From contig NZ_MASJ01000004.1 in assembly GCF_001700315.1 (NCBI RefSeq), positions 21,822-85,821 of the forward strand: a stretch of 64,000 nucleotides of DNA, read 5' to 3'. Position 1 is the stretch's first letter. Each line of letters begins with the position of its first letter. Both the position numbers and the translations under genes were made by a program. This stretch comes from Caryophanon tenue (lineage in GTDB: Bacteria > Bacillota > Bacilli > Bacillales_A > Planococcaceae). This document shows positions 48,284 to 54,617 of the stretch, one piece after another. The notes below the pieces were generated by a model. That model did not search any database, had not been told where the DNA came from, and saw only the letters and a list, made by a program, of their open reading frames with translations.

Positions 48284-48319
48284 AAAAAAGGCACTTAAGA
48301 ACTTGCTCTTAAACGCCTT
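48284..48319 (-). terminator. Terminator of the SLH gene
   Basis: On the minus strand AAGGCGTTTAAGA pairs with TCTTAAGTGCCTT, followed by TTTTC. Confidence 0.8.
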
Positions 48320-48334
48320 AACAACACCTATTTA

Positions 48335-48964
48335 CTACCAATTTTTCCACGTATCCCAAATATCATTGTCATTATCTTTACGCTTCATGTCAATTGTTCG
48401 CTCTATAAATGCAGCTAATTGTGCACGGGTCACTGCTTGATTCGGATAAAAGTCGCCTTGATTCGTCGTAATGCCTAAAGCACCTAAAATACCGATATAT
48501 TCATACGCCCAGCTTTTTGGTGGCACATCTGCATACGTAACGATGCCGCTACTTTTCAACTTAAATGCTTCAACTAAAATTTTAGCCATTTGCTTACGTG
48601 TTAAACTTTGTTGCGGAAAAAACTGCTCACTATTTTGGAAAACCCCTAATTTTGTTAAAGCTGCGATCGCTTCATAATGTGTATTCGTTTTTGCAACATC
48701 TGTAAAACGAGGAGGTACGATAGCCTCTTTATTTACACGTAAAGCATTGGCAATAATTGTAGCAGCTTGTGCGCGTGTAACGGGCTGTTGTGGTTTAAAT
48801 GTACCGTCTTCGTATCCTGAAAGTATATTATGCTTTACTAATCGCTCGACAGACGAATAATACCAATGTTGTGTGTTCACATCTTTAAATGTCGCGGCAT
48901 TTGTAGGCATCGTCCCTAAACTGACGATACAAAGAGTTAATAAAGCAATCCGTTTCCATTGCAT
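48335..48964 (-). CDS. Secreted protein of three SLH domains
   Basis: A 209-residue exported protein: signal peptide (residues 1-23, NAA cleavage) then three S-layer-homology domains (FKDVNTQHWYYSSVERL, FTDVAKTNTHYEAIAAL, YADVPPKSWAYEYIGIL), each with the conserved TRAQ/TRKQ motif. SLH domains bind pyruvylated secondary cell-wall polymer. There is no other domain except a short polar tail (NDNDIWDTWKNW), so it could be a free wall-binding module, a competitor or a small S-layer component. AAGGAG lies upstream. Confidence 0.92.
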   Translation of the reverse strand: MQWKRIALLTLCIVSLGTMPTNAATFKDVNTQHWYYSSVERLVKHNILSGYEDGTFKPQQPVTRAQAATIIANALRVNKEAIVPPRFTDVAKTNTHYEAIAALTKLGVFQNSEQFFPQQSLTRKQMAKILVEAFKLKSSGIVTYADVPPKSWAYEYIGILGALGITTNQGDFYPNQAVTRAQLAAFIERTIDMKRKDNDNDIWDTWKNW

Positions 48965-49020
48965 GTTTCTTCACACTCCTTTTGTCGTCTCGTACCACTG
49001 AATGCACGCTGCTAAAACAA

Positions 49021-49066
49021 AAAAAGCAAAATGTTACGTGTTTGTAAAATACACGTAACACTTTGC
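49021..49066 (-). terminator. Terminator after lplJ
   Basis: GCAAAATGTTACGTGT and ACACGTAACACTTTGC form the stem. On the minus strand it is followed by TTTTTTTG. Confidence 0.85.
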
Positions 49067-49073
49067 ATCGTCC

Positions 49074-50075
49074 TTAATAAATCACTTTTAAGAAGTCGTC
49101 GACTGTTATGCCACCTAAATATGTTGGAATATCGTATGGACGTAAAGCTTCTGCCATGGCCTCACGATTATATTTAACACCTTTTAATGCTTCCGCAAGT
49201 TCTGCTACATCGCCAACACCGAAGAAATCCCCGAAAATTGTTGCTTCTTCAATAACCATTCCTTTAGAAACCTCTAAACGAACATCGATGCCACCTGATG
49301 GGAAGCGATGCGTTTTTTGAATGTTAAAGCGAGGAGACTTACCATAATTCCATTCCCACGTTTGGTAACGCTCTTTTGAAATTTCATGAATCTTCGTCCA
49401 GTCTTCCTCCGTTAATTCATAGTATTGAATATTTTCTTCGCCGCCAAAAATTGAGCGTAAAATTTCTAAACGGAATTCTTCTACTGTTATTTTTTTGTCT
49501 TCTGGTAATAAATCTAAAATATTCGCCACACGTGAGCGCACAGATTTAATCCCTTTTGACTCAATCTTGTCTTGTTTTACTTTTAATGAATTGACAACTG
49601 CATCAATATCTAAGTTAAACATTAATGTCCCATGGCTAAACATACGGCCACGCGTTGAATATTGTGCGTTCCCCGATACTTTACGACCTTCAGCTAAAAT
49701 ATCATTACGTCCTGATAGCTCTGCCTGCACCCCTAATTTTTCAAGCGCATCCACAACTGGCTGTGTAAACTTTTTATAATTTGAGAAGCTATTGCCATCA
49801 TCTTTTGTTAAAAAGCTAAAATTTAAATTATTTAAATCATGATAAACAGCGCCGCCACCTGACAGACGACGCACGACTTTAATATTGTTCTCTTCCACAT
49901 AATCCGTATTGATTTCTTCAATCGTATTTTGATTTTTACCAATAATAATAGATGGTTCGTTAATATAGAACAATAAAAAATCATCTTTTTCAATGTCCAT
50001 ATTGCGTAACACATATTCTTCAATGGCTAAATTCACTTGTGGATCAGTAATTCCTTTATTGTCGACAAAATACAC
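49074..50075 (-). CDS. lplJ: Lipoate-protein ligase
   Basis: Attaches free lipoate to lipoyl domains of 2-oxoacid dehydrogenases and the glycine cleavage H protein. It has 333 residues, with a BPL/LPL catalytic domain (RRLSGGGAVYHDLNNLNFS, SGRNDILAEGRKVSGNAQ with catalytic Lys, GTLMFNLD) and a C-terminal accessory domain (about 250-333). It starts with GTG, with AAGGG about 11 nt upstream. In B. subtilis its neighbours include yhfH and lcfB, both also in this window. Confidence 0.95.
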   Translation of the reverse strand: MYFVDNKGITDPQVNLAIEEYVLRNMDIEKDDFLLFYINEPSIIIGKNQNTIEEINTDYVEENNIKVVRRLSGGGAVYHDLNNLNFSFLTKDDGNSFSNYKKFTQPVVDALEKLGVQAELSGRNDILAEGRKVSGNAQYSTRGRMFSHGTLMFNLDIDAVVNSLKVKQDKIESKGIKSVRSRVANILDLLPEDKKITVEEFRLEILRSIFGGEENIQYYELTEEDWTKIHEISKERYQTWEWNYGKSPRFNIQKTHRFPSGGIDVRLEVSKGMVIEEATIFGDFFGVGDVAELAEALKGVKYNREAMAEALRPYDIPTYLGGITVDDFLKVIY

Positions 50076-50241
50076 GTTGCATTCATCCCTTCACCAATTG
50101 CTCTTTTTAACGCTTGTCAAAACCTTTCTGTTAAAGGCTTTTATAAACAATTTAATCTTACTCTACTTTCCTTTTTCCCTCTACTAAAAAGACGTTTTTT
50201 TAAATTAACTGAAATTTTTTTATATTTTTTTGATTTTACGG

Positions 50242-50269
50242 TTGACGAATCGAAACTGTTATAATACAC
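50242..50269 (+). promoter_or_regulatory. Putative yhfH promoter
   Basis: -35 TTGACG (50242-50247), 16-bp spacer, -10 TACACT (50264-50269). An overlapping TATAAT at 50260-50265 would need a poorer -35. Confidence 0.5.
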
Positions 50270-50326
50270 TAAGAACAACAAAAACAGTTTATAGTACAGT
50301 TTGGTACTTAAAAGGAGGCAAACAAG

Positions 50327-50452
50327 ATGTTAGAAAACGTAGTAGAATTCTTCAAAAACTTACCTGCAAAAGTATGTACAGAGTGCGGTGAAAAAATCGA
50401 CGAACAAAGTGAGTGCTACCACAACACTTGTGAAAAATGCAACTGCATCTAA
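50327..50452 (+). CDS. yhfH: YhfH family small cysteine-rich protein
   Basis: A 41-residue protein reading NVVEFFKNLPAKVCTECG at the start and CEKCNCI at the end. The CxxC...C...CxxC pattern, length and VEFFKNLP start match the YhfH family of Bacillales. It probably binds zinc; the function is unknown. AGGAGG lies 8 nt before the ATG. It is divergent from lplJ, echoing the B. subtilis yhfH-lplJ neighbourhood. Confidence 0.85.
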   Translation: MLENVVEFFKNLPAKVCTECGEKIDEQSECYHNTCEKCNCI

Positions 50453-50554
50453 TTACCACGCGTATTAGCACTGTTATCTGTCCGATGACTTTATAATCTT
50501 TAAAAATTTTGTATCACATTGTTTCTAATGAAACGATACGTAAATACCTTACAC

Positions 50555-50593
50555 AAAAAGCACGTACCTACTGCTCATGGTACGTGCTTTTTT
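50555..50593 (+). terminator. Terminator downstream of yhfH
   Basis: AAAAAGCACGTACC and GGTACGTGCTTTTTT flank a 10-nt loop. Beyond it, 50594-50800 contains an unexplained inverted repeat TTGTACTA (50599-50606)/TAGTACAA (50632-50639) and no gene. Confidence 0.88.
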
Positions 50594-50807
50594 CTGTCTT
50601 GTACTACTACAGATTCACACTCCAACTGTATTAGTACAACTTCGAAAAACTCTACATTATTTATCCAAAAATACGCTACGTATTGTTTCCTCTGTATCTC
50701 TTTTTCTTTTTTAGCGATGAACCTTTTCTCTTTATTTTAGTACTACTGCTAAACAGTCTTAGCCTCACTCAGCCTCTAGACCTACATATAATTACAGTTT
50801 CCGCCCG

Positions 50808-50836
50808 TTTCTGCTTCTCTTCTATCCACGTATGAT
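50808..50836 (+). promoter_or_regulatory. Putative promoter of the lia operon
   Basis: -35 TTTCTG (50808-50813), 17-bp spacer, -10 TATGAT (50831-50836). The weak -35 fits an activator-dependent promoter, but no clear LiaR box was identified. Confidence 0.5.
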
Positions 50837-50868
50837 GAATATAACAAATCAAGAGAGGGGCATCACAT

Positions 50869-51216
50869 ATGACAAAATTTTTAAAAGTTACAGCATTGGC
50901 AGTAGCAGCAGTTGTTCTACTAGGTATTGCTGGACCACCATTAGTAGCGTTACTGATTTCTGCAGCAATTGTTGCTGGTGGCTTACACTACTTCACAAAA
51001 TCAACTAGTTTACCTGGGCAAATTATTTGGGGGTCACTAATCGCTGTCGGTGTATTATCCGCATTAAGCAATGTACCTGGCTTAGTTGTCCTTGCGATTG
51101 CTGGTGTTGTTTATTATTTTTACAAAAATGGCGACATGCCTACATTCCAAAAAACAACAAGCACAGATGACCCGTTTGATCATTTTGAACGCGAATGGGC
51201 GAAAATGAACCGCTAA
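50869..51216 (+). CDS. liaI: LiaI-like small membrane protein
   Basis: A 115-residue protein with three to four hydrophobic segments in residues 5-85 and a charged C-terminal tail (DPFDHFEREWAKMNR). It occupies the liaI position directly before a PspA/LiaH gene, 30 bp away. In B. subtilis LiaI is the membrane anchor of LiaH. Sequence likeness is weak and the assignment rests on position and topology. GAGAGGGG lies upstream of the ATG. Confidence 0.7.
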   Translation: MTKFLKVTALAVAAVVLLGIAGPPLVALLISAAIVAGGLHYFTKSTSLPGQIIWGSLIAVGVLSALSNVPGLVVLAIAGVVYYFYKNGDMPTFQKTTSTDDPFDHFEREWAKMNR

Positions 51217-51246
51217 TTTTATAATTGAAATGGAGAGAATAGACCA

Positions 51247-51882
51247 ATGAACTTTTTCAAACGATTACGCTATACAATAGAAGCCGATGTACAACAAATA
51301 CTCGATAAAAAAGAACGCAAAAATCCAATTACTTTATTAAATCATTATTTAAAACAAGCTGAAGTGCAGACGAAAGAAACAGCCTCTTGCTTAGAGCGCC
51401 AACGTCAATTACAAGAACAATTTGCACAAGCGTTAAAAGAAAATGAAAAAATGCTTATGAAACGTCGTGAGCAGCTAGAGCTTGTCCAATACGCAGGTGA
51501 AGAAGATTTATTGGCATTTGCACAACAAGAAGTGGCCACATACACAGAGCGCCAAATGCAGTTGGAGCAATCACTCGAACAGGTAACGCATGATTACTTT
51601 ACGCTTGAACAAAAATACGAACAAATGAAGCATAAACTAAAGGATATGAAAGTGCGTCAATTGCAATTAATGGGCAAAGAAAATGTTGTACGTGCACATC
51701 ATAAAATGGATGGTGTGTTAAAAACGCATGAAACAAATGACCAAAGCTTCGCTGAAATGGAGCAATATATTGACCAGCTAAGCGACCGTATTGATGCTGA
51801 TTATTCAGTGACAACATTTGAACAACGCTTAGAACAAATTAGCCGACGCCAGCAAACAGAAACAACACTCGATAAACAGTAA
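51247..51882 (+). CDS. liaH: PspA/LiaH-family envelope-stress protein
   Basis: A 211-residue PspA/IM30 protein predicted to be almost entirely coiled coil (long Gln/Glu/Lys-rich helices from residue 25 to 185). The N-terminal amphipathic helix MNFFKRLRYTIEADVQQILD and NPITLLNHYLKQAE are typical. Members form large oligomers that protect damaged membranes. It is the main output gene of the Lia response in B. subtilis. Confidence 0.93.
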   Translation: MNFFKRLRYTIEADVQQILDKKERKNPITLLNHYLKQAEVQTKETASCLERQRQLQEQFAQALKENEKMLMKRREQLELVQYAGEEDLLAFAQQEVATYTERQMQLEQSLEQVTHDYFTLEQKYEQMKHKLKDMKVRQLQLMGKENVVRAHHKMDGVLKTHETNDQSFAEMEQYIDQLSDRIDADYSVTTFEQRLEQISRRQQTETTLDKQ

Positions 51883-51905
51883 ACATGCTACAATAACACA
51901 AGACC

Positions 51906-51941
51906 GGTTGTCCTAGAAGTCATTCTCGGACAACCTTTTTT
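51906..51941 (+). terminator. Internal terminator between liaH and liaF
   Basis: GGTTGTCC (51906-51913) pairs with GGACAACC (51928-51935), then TTTTTT. It should give abundant liaI-liaH transcript with limited read-through to liaF-liaS-liaR, as in B. subtilis. Confidence 0.88.
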
Positions 51942-51970
51942 CTATCATCCTCTTCGAAAGGAGCTTTCTT

Positions 51971-52633
51971 ATGCAAAACTTTTGGCAGCAGCCTTTATTT
52001 ATACTGTTTGCAGCTGTGATTGTGCTGACAACGGCTAATAGCGCGATGACGCAGCATAGCTTCAATCCTACTTTATTATTTGCCTTGCTTTGTTGGATGT
52101 TTGCGCAGCGCACACAACGTAAACAATGGCTATATACAGCTCTATTTTTCTTGCTAATCGCTCTTTTAACAATGCCCTTTCTACACGGCATTTTATTGAT
52201 TCTATTATTAATTGCTGGCGTATATGCTGCACTTACTTACAGCCGCGCACACGCAAAAACAAAATTAACGAGCCTGCATTATACGTCGCATCAAGCACTT
52301 GCACAGCCACCACAAGAAGATTATGTTTGGCGTGATTATATCGTCCAACGTCCTTTTGGTATTATCAATATTGATGCAACGAAAACGATTTTACCGACGG
52401 GTACATCATTTATTTCTGTGCGCCATGGTATCGGCAAAATCATAGTGACTGTTCCTTTTGAGGTCGGTTTACGTATTCAAGCATCTACACTACTTGGCTC
52501 AACGACGATTTTAGACGAGCCACGTCGTACATTAAATGAAGTTGTGATGTACGAAGAAGGTCTACATTTACAAAGAATTATCGTGCTGCACCTTTCATCC
52601 ATTGCTGGTGAAATCGAGGTGATTCGTCAATGA
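51971..52633 (+). CDS. liaF: LiaF-type negative regulator
   Basis: A 220-residue protein with an N-terminal block of four hydrophobic segments (to about residue 90) and a C-terminal toast-rack/DUF2154 domain (DYIVQRPFGIINIDATKTIL ... TTILDEPRRTLNEV). In B. subtilis LiaF keeps the LiaS kinase inactive. AAAGGAG lies 7 nt before the ATG. The stop overlaps the liaS start (ATGA). Confidence 0.92.
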   Translation: MQNFWQQPLFILFAAVIVLTTANSAMTQHSFNPTLLFALLCWMFAQRTQRKQWLYTALFFLLIALLTMPFLHGILLILLLIAGVYAALTYSRAHAKTKLTSLHYTSHQALAQPPQEDYVWRDYIVQRPFGIINIDATKTILPTGTSFISVRHGIGKIIVTVPFEVGLRIQASTLLGSTTILDEPRRTLNEVVMYEEGLHLQRIIVLHLSSIAGEIEVIRQ

Positions 52634-53661
52634 TTGGCTTTTTCAACCGACTGATTATCATTAGTTTTTTAACGATTTTTTTACTAGCACTTATTGGTAT
52701 ATTATTGTTTGGTGATACACAACATCAAAATTGGCAGTTCATTTTACCATTAATTGAAGAACGTTGGCGTACGGATTCCTCATACGTCTTGATGATGGGT
52801 ATAGCTATCGTTAGCTTTATTCTGTTTCTCACGTTTTGGATGACCATTCAATTAAAGCTGCGTGATGCTTCGGCTGCACGTCATATTAAAAAGCTACAAG
52901 ATCCAACAAAGTCGCTCGTGCCAAAGCGTGTACCAAAATCCATTCGGAAGCCATTGCTTGAGGCAGAAGCATTATTAACGACACAGCGCAAAAGCTTACA
53001 TCGTATTACAAATGAGCGCATTGAGCTAGAAGATGAAAAAATTCAAGAAAAAATTATTATGGAACGCCAACGTCTTGCACGCGAGCTACATGATTCGGTA
53101 TCACAGCAACTTTTCGCCGCTTCCATGATGTTATCAGCACTGAGTGAGCAGCAAACCGCACAGCCTAAAACCGTCGAGCAAATTGAAAAAATTGTGCAAC
53201 AAGCGCAACTGGAAATGCGTGCACTACTGCTACATTTACGTCCGGTCGCACTGCGCGATAAAACACTTGCACAAGGCTTACGCGAATTAATTATTGAATT
53301 AGAGCAAAAAGTGAATGTGCTAATTAGCTACCAACTAGAAGAAATTATGTTAAGTAAAGCGCAAGAAGACCATTTATTCCGCATTGCACAAGAGGCGATT
53401 TCGAACACATTGCGCCATGCGAAAGCAACGGAAATTGAACTGTTATTTATTATGCGCAGCGACCGTGCTATTTTACGTATTCAAGATAATGGTGTTGGTT
53501 TTAAAGCAGAGGAACGTGCGCAAAAAACGACTTCGTACGGACTGCAAAATATGGTCGACCGTGCCATTGAAATTGGCTGTGTTTGTAAAATTGTATCGGT
53601 GCCAGGGGATGGTACAATTGTAGAAGTACAAATTCCACTTGAGGTGATGAAACATGATTAA
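52630..53661 (+). CDS. liaS: LiaS-type sensor histidine kinase
   Basis: A 343-residue HisKA_3 kinase with two N-terminal membrane helices (about 6-27 and 55-77) flanking a short outer loop. The phospho-accepting His lies in RLARELHDSVSQQLFA; the ATPase domain has IAQEAISNTLRHAKA and DNGVGF with YGLQNMVDRA. It senses envelope stress together with LiaF and phosphorylates LiaR. It overlaps liaF by 4 nt and liaR by 8 nt. Confidence 0.94.
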   Translation: MIGFFNRLIIISFLTIFLLALIGILLFGDTQHQNWQFILPLIEERWRTDSSYVLMMGIAIVSFILFLTFWMTIQLKLRDASAARHIKKLQDPTKSLVPKRVPKSIRKPLLEAEALLTTQRKSLHRITNERIELEDEKIQEKIIMERQRLARELHDSVSQQLFAASMMLSALSEQQTAQPKTVEQIEKIVQQAQLEMRALLLHLRPVALRDKTLAQGLRELIIELEQKVNVLISYQLEEIMLSKAQEDHLFRIAQEAISNTLRHAKATEIELLFIMRSDRAILRIQDNGVGFKAEERAQKTTSYGLQNMVDRAIEIGCVCKIVSVPGDGTIVEVQIPLEVMKHD

Positions 53662-54286
53662 AATCGTCGTAGCAGACGATCATGAAATGGTGCGTATTGG
53701 TGTATGTGCATATTTAAATGCGCAGCCAGATATGGAAGTGATTGCAGAAGCAACAAACGGACGCGAAGCTGTAACAGCCGCACTCACACACCGACCAGAT
53801 TGTATATTAATGGACTATGTCATGCCCGAATTAAATGGTGCAGAGGCGGCGAGTGAAATTTTACAAACTTGGCCGACTGCTCGTATTATGATGGTGACGA
53901 GCTTTTTAGACGATGACAAAGTATACCCTGCACTTGAAGCAGGTGTCATTAGTTATATTTTAAAAACATCCAATGCGAAACAAATTGCAGAAGCGATTCG
54001 CCAAACTGTCAACGGGCAATCCGTCGTTGAACCTGAAGTAACCCAAAAGATAATGCAACGAATGCGACAAGGTGCTACCCCTTTATTACACGACCAATTA
54101 ACGGAACGTGAATATGAGGTGTTACAGCTTTTATGTAAAGGGCGCACAAATCAAGAAATTGCCGATGAGCTATTTATTGCACTAAAAACTGTGAAAACAC
54201 ATGTCAGTAATATTTTAAGTAAGTTAGATGTGCAAGATCGTACGCAAGCGGTTGTATATGCATTTTCGAATAAATTATTTAATTAA
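53654..54286 (+). CDS. liaR: LiaR-type response regulator (NarL family)
   Basis: A 210-residue regulator: receiver domain with VADDHEMVR, phospho-accepting Asp in CILMDYVMPELNG, and ILKTS; C-terminal LuxR-type HTH (LTEREYEVLQLLCKGRTNQEIADELF, ALKTVKTHVSNILSKL). GAGGTG precedes the ATG inside liaS. It activates liaI-liaH in B. subtilis. The stop codon directly abuts the left end of repeat copy C. Confidence 0.95.
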   Translation: MIKIVVADDHEMVRIGVCAYLNAQPDMEVIAEATNGREAVTAALTHRPDCILMDYVMPELNGAEAASEILQTWPTARIMMVTSFLDDDKVYPALEAGVISYILKTSNAKQIAEAIRQTVNGQSVVEPEVTQKIMQRMRQGATPLLHDQLTEREYEVLQLLCKGRTNQEIADELFIALKTVKTHVSNILSKLDVQDRTQAVVYAFSNKLFN

Positions 54287-54617
54287 AAACGAGACTGAGA
54301 CAGAACCCTATTTTTGATAAAAATGAGTATATTGCGATGATAAAAATGCGCTGGTGCGTTCCGACACAAGCGGCGACTTCAGCAGAAAAAGCAATGTTTT
54401 TCTGCGACGAGGTACCGCAGGAGCATGCGCTTTTAAAAGAGGAACATCTGCCAAAAACGCCACGTCCTGTGGCAAGGCAGATGTGACAAACATCGTGTTT
54501 GCCTCAAGCCATGCCTGCGAAACGCGTCCGCTATGTGGAGTAGCACCCACAGCAGAAAAATCTCCTTCAGCAGTTGTCGTTGCTGAAGGAGATTTCTTTT
54601 TGTCCTAGTCTCGTTTT
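54286..54617 (+). repeat. Interspersed intergenic element, copy C (long form)
   Basis: About 330 bp bounded by a perfect 11-bp inverted repeat, AAAACGAGACT (54286-54296) and AGTCTCGTTTT (54607-54617). It shares GACAGAACCCTATTT and the core CGAAACGCGTCCGCTATGTG...GTAGCACCCA plus terminator with copies A and B, but carries about 190 bp of extra sequence with an internal hairpin (ACATCTGCC...GGCAGATGT, about 54444-54487). It lies between liaR and yhgE and supplies the yhgE stop codon. Confidence 0.75.
54556..54600. terminator. Bidirectional terminator within repeat copy C
   Basis: AAATCTCCTTCAGCA pairs with TGCTGAAGGAGATTT, followed by CTTTTTG. It separates the convergent liaR and yhgE transcripts. 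Confidence 0.85.

Noticed and set aside
50519..50740. 73-codon frame after yhfH
   Set aside because: It runs through the terminator, has no ribosome-binding site and a Ser/Phe/Cys-rich AT-type composition.
53384..53623. 79-codon frame inside liaS
   Set aside because: Same-strand shadow of the liaS ATPase domain.
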